From contig OZ020624.1 of the NCBI GenBank assembly GCA_963971575.1, forward strand, positions 625,001 to 689,000: 64,000 nt of DNA. Reading direction: 5' to 3'. The notes below the pieces were generated by a model. It did no database searches. It was given only the letters and a program-made list of their open reading frames with translations, and was not told where the DNA came from. The position numbers and the translations under genes are program-made. Below, piece after piece: positions 52,655-63,636 of this stretch. The stretch comes from Liopterus haemorrhoidalis. Its lineage: Eukaryota; Arthropoda; Insecta; Coleoptera; Dytiscidae. Within the stretch, counting starts at the first letter, position 1, and every line of letters begins with the position of its first letter.

Positions 52655-53640
52655 GTGGCCACCACAGGACCGACCGCCATCATAAAGTACTTATATAAAT
52701 TACATTCTAGCAGCAGAGTAGAAATTACTTGACCTAATATTTTCTAAAAGAGATATTATTTATCATGACCATGGAAACGTTACATATAAATATGAAAAAA
52801 TTGAGACTTTTTACAGTAATTATTCGAAATTTTTCGTTTTATCAAAAAACGTCTCAAATAAAAGTTATTGCTTTTATAGCAACTTTTGTTTAATAAATTT
52901 TTTCGAGATATTTTTCTGTTGCGAAATATTCGCAAAAATCTTAAAATCGACACGAGTAAACTCCCATTTTTAGTCAACCGATTTTTACCAAAAGTTGATC
53001 AACTCGTGCCATTGATGGCAGAAGCTTAAATATGAAGTTTCATAAAAATCCTTCCAGCCGAATTTGCTCTGCACGTGTACACAGACAGACGGACAGACAG
53101 ACGGACGGATCATGCTAAAAATAGTCAAAACTTTATGTAGGGACCTCAATTCTTGGAGATCCATCGAAATCTCGACATGTCAAAATCGGTATGATCACAA
53201 TACCTCCCTTATATACCGGGTGAATTATTTAAGGAGCAACATACATGTTTCACATATAATGTTAAAGAAGTGAGTTATTTCATTTGCAACATAGCAAATT
53301 ATGAAAGAAAGCTCATATCCATGGCAACAGATATGCAGTGGTATTTAAATATAACAGTCATTTGACATTTGACAAGTTCCTAGACGGCTAAAAAATAGTA
53401 AATTAGAAACAATAAATGAATTTTTATTAGTTTATTTATATTTACATTCAAACAAAAATAATAATGTCCTTAGTAGCTAAGTCCAAAAAATATTTAAAAG
53501 AATAATATTTTGTCTTTTCTATGGATACGATAAGCATTTGTTTTATGGCTATGTTGCTTTCGAAATAACTCACTTCATTAACATTAAATGAGAAACATGT
53601 ATGTTGCTCTTTAAATAATTCACCGGGTATGTTGGCGGGC
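52655..53640 (-). mobile_element. (GTCT)n family C copy, interrupted
   Basis: Reverse-strand copy of the element at 908 with TGTGGCCACCACAGGAC at one end, (GACA)n at 53084-53105, and the TATATA...GGTGTTGGCGG(G)CGGTAAAAATT end. The inner MITE (next entry) splits its TATATATG. Confidence 0.8.
53216..53627. mobile_element. 412-bp MITE inserted in family C
   Basis: CCGGGTGAATTATTTAA(G)GAGCAACATACATGTTTC and its reverse complement form ends of more than 35 bp. TA duplications at 53214-53215 and 53628-53629 lie within the host's TATATATG, so the insertion is exact. No transposase. Confidence 0.9.
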
Positions 53641-53727
53641 GGTAAAAATTATCAGTGTTGCGTTAACAGAACGCAGACCAGGATTCTCGGGGGAGGGGTC
53701 ACATAGGGGACAATTGAACCTTTAAGG

Positions 53728-53990
53728 CCCGGTCTTTCCACCTTCAGATAAAGTCCCAGGTAACTATCTGACAGATAAGGTTATTTGTAACTTCATCTCC
53801 TGAGTAAATGTCAATACCAGTCAGTGAATCCAATACGTCAGTCTCATTATCTGTTAGATAACTATCCGATAGATACATTTGTATAGAAAGAAGGGATGAC
53901 ATTTACTCAGCAGATGAAGTTAAAAATAACCTTATCTGTCAGATAGTTACCTGGGACTTTATCTGAAGGTGGAAAGACCGCGCCTAAATG
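53728..53990. mobile_element. MITE with ~60-bp terminal repeats
   Basis: GGTCTTTCCACCTTCAGATAAAGTCCCAGGTAACTATCTG is repeated in reverse at the other end, with AATAACCTTATCTGTCAGATAG. Central CCGATAGATAC and TCTGTTAGATAAC pieces also pair. The target site is unclear. Confidence 0.85.
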
Positions 53991-54191
53991 AAGTTTATAT
54001 TGTATTTGGTCTCTTCAGACAAAGGTGACCATCGTAGTAACCCAAGTAGGGGATGACGTTTCTCTAATGGAAGAACATTTTAATATAAAACAGCATTGAT
54101 ATTTGAGCACTCTAGTTGAGCACGTTGTCTTACTCAACAGCACCATCAAGTCAAAATTTCAATCACACACAAAACGGCAAAAAAACTCAAA

Positions 54192-57100
54192 TTAATCCTT
54201 AATATTAGGTTTGTACATATTATTCAGATTGCAAATATTATCGATGGTTGCAGTTGTAAGTCTAGTAAAACTATCAGTCATATTTTCTTGCATTTCTTCT
54301 TGTTTACCAATATCTGCTTTAACATCAGATAATGAAAGATTATTAGATAAATTTTCTGAAAGATTAACATCAGAAAAGAGATTCAAACCTGCTAATTCAG
54401 CAGAGTGTAACTGTGTTAATTCTTGACTATCTAAATCAAGAACACTACTTAAACCTGTCGCATTATCAACAGTCATAGCCTTAGACGCTTCAGCAGCAGT
54501 ACCAAAAGGATTTAAATTCGGTTCTTCGGGTATACCTTGCATATTCCAGTTTTGTTGATCTATCATGTAATTTGTTAATCCAGGGCTTATGTGAGACATC
54601 TGGGGTAATGTTGTGACTGGTGGTATCACTGTTTGTTGACCGATGTTCACAGGTGTTAAGTTCTGATAAGGTGGTTGGAAGGTGTAAGATGTTGTTGCGT
54701 CTAGTGGTGATGGGGTGCGTCCAGGAAATGTTTCTGGTGGAAACATATACTGAGCTTGAGGTGATGCACCACTTGTCTGAACGAACATTGGACTTAAACC
54801 ACCTCCGTACATTTGATTTGCGTATGGAGATGGTGAAGTATCTGTAAATTAAATTAATATATATTATTTGGTTATCTATTAGGTTGTCCGGTAAGAAATT
54901 ATTTTAGAGCAGCGGTTCTTAAACTGAGGTCCGTGAAATTTTTTTGACATTAACTTTGCATCCCCCAACTTATATTCAAATAAATCAGCGGTTCCCAAAC
55001 TTTTTTGACCGCGACCTGGTACGAGGTTTTAAAATTTTTCGCGACCCACCTTATGAAAATAAACATTTATTTACAAAACAAATTTTATTTTAAAGCAGTA
55101 GCTTTATAGTAATAAAGAGTAATATATAGTAATAAAGAGTATAGTATAGTAATAAAGAATATAGTATACTAATAAAGAGCACAAATACACACTATTCTAG
55201 TGATTAACTGACAAAATATGTACAAAAAAAAATCTTTTTTGTGTTTGTACAATTTTTTTCGCGACCCGGTAAAATTATTCTGCGACCCGGTGCCGGGTCG
55301 CGACCCACACTTTGGGAAACGCTGAAATAACTTATTTAATAAAAATCCTTTTTGTATTTGTTGTTACCTAACTAGTTATTGACATAACGAAACAATAATT
55401 AGTAAAAATTTAATTATTTTTATTCAACTGCAAATTATTTACAGAAAACATATTATAATAAGATCTATTTTGACCAAGAAATGTTTATATGAGTTTAAGG
55501 TATTATAATTTGTAACTTTTTTTATTCTTTTTACTACTATTTTTATTCATTTTGTTTTTTACCGACCGCCAACATATATAAGGGAGGTATTGTGATTATA
55601 CCGATTTTGACATTTTGAGATTTTGATGGATCTCCACGAATTGAGGTCCCTACATAACGTTTTCACTAGTTTTAGCATAATGTCTGTCGGTCTGTCTGTC
55701 CGTCCGTCTGTCTATCCGTCGGTCCGTCCGTCTGTCTGTCTGTGTACACGTGCAGAGCAAATTCGGCTAAAAGGATTTTTATGAAACTTCATATTTAAGC
55801 TTCTGCCATCAATGGCAAGAGTTGATCAACTTTTGGTAAAAATCTGTTGACTAAAAATGGGAGTTTACTCGTGTCGATTTTAAGATTTTTGCGAATATTT
55901 ATATAACAGAAAAATATTTCGAAAAAATTTATTGAAAAAACCATAACTCACCTCTAGGTTCAATTTTCACGGGGTGTTCCACTGGAATATTCATCATGGG
56001 ATTCAAATGTGCCTGAAGGTTTCCTAGTAGAGAAAATAAAATTATATAGGAAAATAATCGATATTAAATCAGTGGTGTAGTTATAAAATCATAAACAAAT
56101 AAAACAGCCTATTCAGCTCTTATTTTCAATTTATAAAACATTTATAGTTAATATTTATTACATATTATTTATATAGACTATTCCAAACGTTTAGGCGGAA
56201 CTACATGGGAATTTCGTTTATTTAGGTTGTCCCGAGAAGGGACCTTGCTTGAGTTATATCATGTTTGACGTTTGGTATGTGAAAATTTAAAAGTTCAACA
56301 GTGAATCCGTGGAAACAAATGACATTTATTAAAAATATTACATATTGAAGTGACAAAAAATGGGATATTTTTATTAAGAATGACAAAAAAATTAAAATGC
56401 AATGAAAAGGACATTTTATAACCACAAACAATTTAATCTAGAATTTGCAATATGAGTATGATTTACAAAGCTTAAACAAAATGACCAAAAATCCGAATTA
56501 AAAGATAAAAATTACTAGATTTCAAAATCTAGTTCCGCCTGACGGTGTGGAATAGCCTATGTATGCTTTTAAATATAAATAAATAAAACACTTGCATTTT
56601 TTTTTTATTAAATAATTATTTACTATAGTTAATTTTAATTTTACAACTAATAACGCATAGGTCTCCCATAAAAAAAAAATATTGTTTTTGCGAATAAGTA
56701 AGAAATCTGATGCTCTATCGTTCCGATGATTTCATCATTATGATCGTTATTAGGGTAAAAAAATATTAATTTGGCAATTTGATCGTAATCGTAGCTCTGC
56801 TAGTAACAGAGCAATGGGGCAGAGTTCTGACTTCGAACACTCTATATCAGTGGTACTCAACCTGGTCCCTACCGCCCACTAGTTGGCGGTAGGAATTTTT
56901 TGGTGGGCGGTAGGGGTTTTGTCCAATGCTGGCTACTTTCCGTTTTTATAAATTTAATTGACGTTTTAAAGTTGTAAGTAGTAGTAAGTTGTTTTATAAA
57001 GATTTTTGCAGCTATATTTTGCGAAAGTATTTGGGAAGTTATTGTTATTATTCAACAGGTGGGCGGTATGAAATTTTTTCTACCAATAGTGATGGTAAAA

Positions 57101-60100
57101 TGGGCGGTAGGTATGAAAAGGTTGAGTACCCCTGCTCTAAATAGTGGTTTTTTAATAAGGGGTGCATGTACCCCTGGGAGAGCGAGAGTAATGAATAATT
57201 GGAAAAATTAAAAAATTAAACCAGGCGCACTTTTTTAATTTACTGGTTTGTACTAGAACACATTTTGATGTTCTAATAATGCCGACAACTGAAAAGGTTA
57301 AGAACCACTGTATTCAATTAATGGTGTATAATTTTGTAAAAACAATATTTTTTTCTCATGGAACATCAGTGTGCCAGGGTACCACTGATTGAGAAGCACG
57401 CTAATAATTATTAGTATTATTTTTAAAGCAAATAAATGAAAAGCGCAAAGCAAATATTTGTTTAGTATCATGCAAAATGAAACCCAAAATGTTATATTTT
57501 TAACACAGTTACCTCAATTCCAGGGAAATTTCTGTAAAAGACTTACTGTACACTGTAATAAACCATAAAATATGTAATTCTTGTATCATTCTAGTTTGGA
57601 ATATGATTTACACCGAAACTGCAGCCAGTTTTACGAATAAATATTTTTGTGAAACTTTACCAAATGTTTCATTTAAGAACTTTTATCCATAAAATACCTG
57701 ATACCTGCATTCCTTTTGATACATGGAAACCTACACCAAAGCCAACCGAAGGATGGTGCAAGTAACTAACAATTTTCGTAATAATATAATTTAAAAACAT
57801 ACATCCGTTTATAACGTACATTCACTAAGAGCTCTAGTGGGTATGTGTATGGAACTTGATGCTTGAAATAATTTAAATGTGAATTTAACCCTATAAATAC
57901 TGAAATTTCATTATTAAAGTTTTTTTTTAAAATACGTTAATACGAGCTAAATGTCAATAAACACTTAGATTTCAGAATTAATACTTTTTAAACACCTATA
58001 CTTATTTAAATTTCAATTTTGAATAAAAAATTTTTAATATAAGGCTGAATGTAAAGTGGGTTTTACACGATTCAATTTATTGATCAATTAACTGAAAAAG
58101 TTGACATTCAATTAATTGATGTGTGTAAAGTGTAAAAATTTCGTCAATTAATTGACAAAAAAATTGATCAATTTATTTTGAAAATAGAACAAGTTCTATT
58201 TTTCATCATTTTTTTAGGGAATTCTAGGTATATTTTTATCTGTTAAGATATTGCCAACTGTTTAGTTGTAGCATAACCTCGAAACATATAGTTTGTGTTT
58301 CGTTTTCAAATGTGTCAAAACCTCGAACGGTCTAATTTACCATCATCTAGGTCAGCGGTTCTTAAACTGTGGTCCGCATAGCCATTACCGGGGGTCCGCG
58401 AAACAATTTTGACATTAACTTTACATCCCACTGGCTCCAACATACCACTGGGTATACATCAATTACGGTAATGACTGAAAATTTTATAGAAACCCCAGTA
58501 ACTGAAAAAATTAAGTAAAATCGCAACCCATTATCTCAACCTAGTCCAAAAAACTTAAAAATGGTTTATTATAACATAAATAAAATAAAATAAATTAAAA
58601 TAAAAGGGTTCATATTAAAAAATAACAGGGTATTATTATATAAAACGACTGTAAATTAATATGATAACTGCATATATTTTCTTTAAAACAGCAACTTTCC
58701 GAATCAAACTTTCAACACAATAATCAACATTCTATAATTTTACAAATACAAAAATGGCATAAACATATCATAGAGTATTTCGTAGGTAAAATGAAATGAT
58801 ATCACAATGAAAAATGCACACAGTTAAGCACAGAATTATACAGGGTGAGGCAACATGTATTTTTATCACGATTATTTCTTTGATAAAAGGAGTTGTAAAA
58901 ATATTGTTCAAATAAATTTCTAAAAAATAAATTCTTATTCGGGGTAATATACAGGGTGTTTGTTTGAAACGGGCACCCCGAAAATCTCCTTTATTTGTAA
59001 AGATACAAAAAATCTTCAGGACAAAGGTCAAACTAGACAAAAAGGCCCATCTAAAGGTTACTATAAGAATTCTGAGGCACTTTCGGTTTCACCGGAAATG
59101 ATGTCAACTTTTGATCTAGCATAGGGAATCGATAATTTTATATTTTTTTTCCTAAAAGCACATTAAATTATCTTTACAATGACACCAAAAAGTCATAATT
59201 TTATGTTAACCATTTCAAAATGGCGACCATTTATTTACAAAATAATAATCAACATAAGTTTTACAAAGTTGAACGTAGCAAACTTTGAAAACAATAAAAA
59301 AAAGAAACAAAATATCTCTAAAATAAACTATTTGACTATTTAGAAAAAAAAAACTATTACTTTTTACAATTATTTTACAAAAAAAAAAAAATTACTGTGT
59401 TCGATCAAACCACCATTATTGTCCACACATTTTCTCATTCTTATTTAAAAGATAGAGTGTATCGGACAACACCAACGACGATAGAAGATTTAGAAGAAAG
59501 GGTTAGAAGTACAATCCGGGATATCCAAGAGTGTACTCTTATAAGGGCGAATGAAGAGTTTTTATTAAGAATGAGAAAATGTGTGGACAATAATGGTGGT
59601 TTGATCGAACATTTGTAATTTTTTTTTTTTTGTAAAATAATTGTAAAAAGTAATAGTTTTTTTTTTCTAAATAGTCAAATAGTTTATTTTAGAGATATTT
59701 TGTTTCTTTTTTTTATTGTTTTCAAAGTTTGCTACGTTCAACTTTGTAAAACTTATGTTGATTATTATTTTGTAAATAAATGGTCTGACATATACGCTTC
59801 TCGTCGGCCATCAACTGTCGTACGCAGCGCCGCCAACGTTAGTTTGAGTCGCGAATATTCTGACCCCCATTACCCCGAATAAGTTTTATTTGAACAATAT
59901 TTTTATAACTCTTTTTATTAAGTAATTAATCAAGAAGAATATACCTGTTGCCCTCACCTGTATATTTAATAAAGCAAAATATTTATCAAAATCATATAAA
60001 AAAAGTTGTCAACATTTTGCCTTAATAAATTTGTCTGCATGATAAGTACAAAATACAATTTTTTGTATCAATTGTAAAAATGGCTCACGGGCTTTTTTAC

Positions 60101-60435
60101 TTATTTATTCACGTAATTTAATTAATAAATAATTGTATTTTGTACTTGAAGAATGTATAGAAATCCAGGAGTAAATAGCAAGAGAAGATCCATAACCAGG
60201 TAGTATTTAAAAAAATGCATTGTTCAATTTCAAATATATATTAGAAAAAAAATGCAATATACAAAAATAATTTTGTAAAATGAATCCAAAATGATTTATA
60301 GTTCCCATCACCTGTAGTTATTTACATGAAATGTAAGAAACTTACTAGATTTCTCTTGCTCTTGCAAATGTCTCAAGACATGTGTGCTGGGGTCATTCCC
60401 AAATTTCTGCCGTTTTCTTTTTAATACTACAGGAT
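54192..60435 (-). CDS. dl: Dorsal (Rel/NF-kB factor), C-terminal exons; partial
   Basis: Rel-family transcription factor of Toll signalling (patterning and immunity). In-window exons on the minus strand: 60346-60435, 55952-56023 and 54192-54841 (stop). They join in phase 1 each time, giving about 270 residues. The first encodes DPVVLKRKRQKFGNDPS; KRKRQK is the nuclear localisation signal that directly follows the Rel homology domain in Dorsal. Then comes LNPMMNIPVEHPVKIEP. The last exon is a long Pro/Ser/Thr/Gln-rich transactivation tail with LDLDSQELTQLHSAELAGLN near its end, as at the acidic end of Dorsal or p65. The Rel homology domain itself is not in the window and must lie beyond 64000. 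Dif or another Rel paralogue is possible, but a Relish-type ankyrin tail is excluded. Confidence 0.85.
54987..55327. mobile_element. hAT MITE in dorsal intron
   Basis: CAGCGGTTCCCAAACTT and AAGTGTGGGTCGCGACC...TTTGGGAAACGCTG form the ends. Flanks AAATAAAT and AAATAACT agree in 6 of 8. The interior has 'GCGACC(C/T)GGT' repeats and a short AGTAATAAAGAGTATAGT tandem. Confidence 0.75.
55558..55942 (+). repeat. family C copy (GTCT)n
   Basis: Begins TACCGACCGCCAACATATATAAGGGAGGT, has the (GTCT/GTCC)n run at 55681-55742, then ACACGTGCAGAGCAAATTCGGCT and CTTCTGCCATCAATGGCA. Same order as 908-1200. Confidence 0.85.
56176..56557. mobile_element. MITE family D, copy 4
   Basis: GACTATTCCAAACGTTTAGGCGGAACTA faces TAGTTCCGCCTGACGGTGTGGAATAGCC, flanked by TA on both sides. 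This is the clearest target-site evidence for the D family. In a dorsal intron. Confidence 0.88.
56848..57134. mobile_element. hAT MITE, CAGTGGTxCTCAACC family, copy 2
   Basis: CAGTGGTACTCAACCT ... AGGTTGAGTACCCCTG flanked by CTCTATAT and CTCTAAAT (7 of 8). Shorter than the 4357 copy through internal deletion. Confidence 0.88.
57135..58840. other. dorsal intron, scattered hAT-like ends, no exon seen
   Basis: Single ends such as AATGCCGACAACTGAAAAGGTTAAGAACCACTG (about 57278) and CAGCGGTTCTTAAACTGTGGTCCGC (58355). ATTGATCAATT-type motifs recur near 58060-58190. Confidence 0.5.
58841..59960. mobile_element. TA-target element H with nested family E and A pieces
   Basis: Outer ends CAGGGTGAGGCAACA and TGTTGCCCTCACCTG flanked by TA. 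Its inner arms (ACCCCGAATAAG..., ATTTGAACAATATTTTTA) are separated by family E from 58952 (right end truncated near 59784) and a 71-bp piece of family A (59785-59855). Confidence 0.82.
59397..59618 (+). pseudogene. Tc1/mariner-type transposase C-terminal remnant (in family E)
   Basis: The frame holds RVYRTTPTTIEDLEERVRS, then RKCVDNNGGLIEHL, matching the end of mariner-like transposases (VY.T.P.T.EEL...C...GG..EHL). Catalytic residues are absent. Part of the coding end (AATGGTGGTTTGATCGAACA) is also present inverted at the left, so it has become one arm of a hairpin. The truncated copy near 26000 keeps the same inverted piece. Confidence 0.8.
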
Positions 60436-60649
60436 CTAAAAAAATTCATTAAATAAAACACACAATATATACAAGATAAAAAAAACACACTGTAACAATA
60501 TATAACAATACATAATAAAAATCGTATCAATTTAAGGTACTATTTCGGTTACACTGCTCGGTTTGCAGAAATTGCATAAAATAATATAAATTTAATACTG
60601 TCTTTTTTACAGAAAGGAGTGGGCTTATACAGGGCGTTTACGGTTTTAT

Positions 60650-61345
60650 TTCTTTTTTAATAGGTGATACTTCAGGTCAAAAGAAGGCGAAAAACTTTAA
60701 AACCTTAGTAAAAGTTTTATAATAAAAAATATTAATTTTTTAAGTTTTTAATTTTTGGGGTTTTCCGCCATAACTCTCCAAATATTTATCCAATCAAAAA
60801 AATGCATTTAGATAAAAGATTTGTCTTCTTATTTTAAACAATATTTGTTTTACATTTTTTGCTGTTAAGTCAATAATAAGGGAGTAATTTAATTTTTTAG
60901 TTTTTCGGCTATAACTCTCCAAATATTTATCCAATCAATAAAATGCATTTAGATAAAAGATTTGTCTTCTTATTCTTAACAATATTTGTAATAAGTTTTT
61001 GGTGTTAAGTCAATAATAAGTAATTTAAATTTTTAATTTTAGGGGTTTTTCCGCCATAACTTTCCAAATATTTATCCAATCAAAAAAATGCATTTAGATA
61101 AAAGATTTGTCTTCTTATTCTTAACAATATTTGTTTTACATTTTTTGCTGTTAAGTTAATAATAAGGGAGTAATTTAAATTTTTAATTTTTAGGGTTTTT
61201 ACACCGTAACTCTCCAAATATTTATCCAATCAAAAAATGCATTTGGATAAAAGATTTGTCTTCTTATTCTTAACAATATTTGTTATATAAATTTTTGCTT
61301 TTAAGTAAATATTAAGGGAGTCATTTAAATTTTTAATTTTTGGGG
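60650..61345 (+). repeat. tandem array, ~140-bp unit x4-5
   Basis: Unit phrases: CCATAACTCTCCAAATATTTATCCAATCAA, ATGCATTTAGATAAAAGATTTGTCTTCTTATTC, ACAATATTTG and GTTAAGTCAATAATAAGG. Starts near 60765, 60905, 61050 and 61195. One reversed unit is at 5395-5600. Confidence 0.9.
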
Positions 61346-61619
61346 TTAAAAATTAAAAATTAAAAAATTAAAAGCAGAGCGGTTTGAAGGAAATAGTACC
61401 TTTCGAGTCGTTTTTAACCCTTTGCAGTCGGAATTTCATAGGTACTTCAACAAGTTGAATATAAAAATTCGTAAATTCTATTATTATATTCAACTTATTC
61501 GTAGTTTTAATGAATGTTAAAAATTATACTATATGTTTTGTGTGTTACTTTAAAATAATCAATGTATTAAGTACTCTTCAACAATACATTTTTTACTGCA
61601 AACGGTTGATATTTAATTT

Positions 61620-62110
61620 TTTTTTTTTTTTGTTGACATTACCCATCGAAGGCTTGGCCATTAGGAGATTTGCCATATTGTAGGGCTGATTTCATACAAG
61701 TCAATTTGAGTACGTATTCAATTAAAATTAAATTTTATATTTTGTAGATTCAAATTGCAGGTCAAGTATATAATGCGTTTAGGGTGTAAATATTTGTGTT
61801 GAACCTCTGCTAATCTCGTTAACTCTGCCTGAGCTAGCGGCCTTTTAGGCGTGTATAATACAGGTATATATCAAGAAATAGTTGAATTCCATTTGTCTCT
61901 GGAATGTCCTCGCTTAGACTCAACCTTTAGTATCTTAGATTCTTCAGAACTACAAAGATCTTTTGTATGGGTCGTTTCAAATCGTCATACGGGTCACTGT
62001 GTGGCCCGTGGGTCATACGTTCGACATCACTGAAGGATCCTGCTTTTATGTGATCCGGCACAGCACTAGTTATTATAAGTTGGCACCGTCTACCTTCCAA
62101 AAATAAACAG
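61620..62110. repeat. unclassified repeat-like block, no exon recognised
   Basis: 61840-62060 is less AT-rich than its surroundings and has short frames on both strands, including a 66-codon minus-strand frame. Its reverse strand contains 'GTGCTGTGCCGGATCACATAAAAGCAGG'. It looks like transposon sequence. I recognise no Rel-domain exon here. Confidence 0.4.
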
Positions 62111-62200
62111 AAAATTCGAATATCCATAATATGAAATGTTTTATAATATAATTTAATGTCGACAAATTAACTTTGTGAAAATGTTGTATATTTAATAATA

Positions 62201-62381
62201 GTTGAAATAAAAAACATTGTAAATTTTCACTATTTTTATTAACTAACTGCTTACTAGTTTCGGCTTTCGCCATTTTCAAAGCAATGAAAGCATTTCATTG
62301 CTTTGAAAATGGCGAAAGCCGAAACTAGTAAGCAGTTAGTTAATAAAAATAGTGAAAATTTACAATGTTTTTTATTTCAAC
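62201..62381. repeat. perfect palindrome, 89-bp arms, 3-nt spacer
   Basis: 62201-62289 and 62293-62381 are exact reverse complements around GCA. Each arm carries GCTTTGAAAATG, a GGC-GAAA-GCC mini-hairpin and CGAAACTAGT. A transcript would be a long hairpin RNA. It lies in the interval between the two Dorsal-type stop exons. Confidence 0.95.
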
Positions 62382-63058
62382 CATTATGAAATGTTTTAGT
62401 CTGCAAAAGTAGTTACCAGATTTTATAAAATATGATTTCAAAAAATGTAACTTTTTTGTAACTTCAATTTGAGGTAAACTCAACCTGTATTAAATCAGGT
62501 AATTCTAACGTCAATAATTAATAAGTTTAGTTGCCTTTGTATCCATAACAACATAACAAAATCAAAGAATAATATAAGTTTTTTTTGTTGTAAAACACAA
62601 TAAAACTATGTACATCTTAGCAAACATTTAAATTATTGCTATATAACTAACTCATTAAATAATAACAAAAAAACTTTGTTATAAAATCGCTATAAATATT
62701 CTACAGTATATCTTTGGTTCATATAAAAAATTTCATTAATATAAATATTATGAAAATTTTTAAGTAGTATAAAATTATTATCAAAATGTAATGCCTTTCT
62801 GCTTTATAAATGACTAGATTATCTAAGTCGCTTAGTCAAATTAGCAGTTCAGAAAACATTTAAGTACAGAACCGAACGAACTTGGCAGACATATCAAAAC
62901 TAGTATCAGAACTTATTTCAAATTATATGAAACTAGTGGCCTCTTAACAATTTCTGGCGATCCATGACGTTCGGTGGGAAAGATATAAAAAAAATTATTG
63001 TTTATGAAACGGAAAGAATTATAAAATTTTTGAGATAAAGTAAATATAAAGAAATACA

Positions 63059-63200
63059 GTCAGCGCTCGCTTAACGAACATCCGCTTAACGTACATTCGA
63101 TGATACGTACATGATTAATTAAGGATCCTATGTTCGTACGAACGTACACGTTGTTCGTACGAACGTACACATTGTCCGCGCGAACGTACATCGCGTCACA
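63059..63200. repeat. pogo/Tigger-like end with short palindromic repeats
   Basis: CAGTCAGCGCTCGCTTAACGAACATCCGCTTAACG resembles the terminal repeat of pogo/Tigger elements. It is followed by three near copies of GTTCGTACGAACGTACAC. No right end is seen, so it is a fragment. Confidence 0.6.
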
Positions 63201-63636
63201 CGAAAACGTCGTTGTCGTATTTGATATGGTAACTTTATGGTTAAAAAAAAGAGAAAAGAAATAGCACACAATGTATAATATATAATCGGATTCATGAAAA
63301 ATGTCCGATTATTAAATGACGGGACCGCATTTAATTTTGAAAGAGTAAACTTAACGTAAAATTTGTTTGAATAAAACTTGCAGATTTTTACACTTTAATA
63401 ATTTAGAAATTATATTTTTATATAAATAGAAGTGCCAGAAAATTAGGCTTAAAGCACCACCAGAGGCTCGTGGGCTACCACATGCTCATCAGTAATATAG
63501 AATAATTTCTGATACTAGACATTTATTGTATTACTAAAATATAATAAAAATACTTTGGTAATTTATGCTGCCTTTATCAAATAAGTACTTTTTCATAAAT
63601 TTCTAAAAAAAATTAACAACTATTTATGATCAAAAA

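Noticed and set aside
61851..62127. Rel-homology-domain exon of dorsal
   Set aside because: The segment is relatively GC-rich but neither strand shows a Rel-domain motif or suitable splice sites.
63060..63269. Minus-strand 69-codon frame with repeated YVRT units
   Set aside because: It is a translation of the short palindromic GTTCGTACGAACGTACAC repeats in a pogo-like end.
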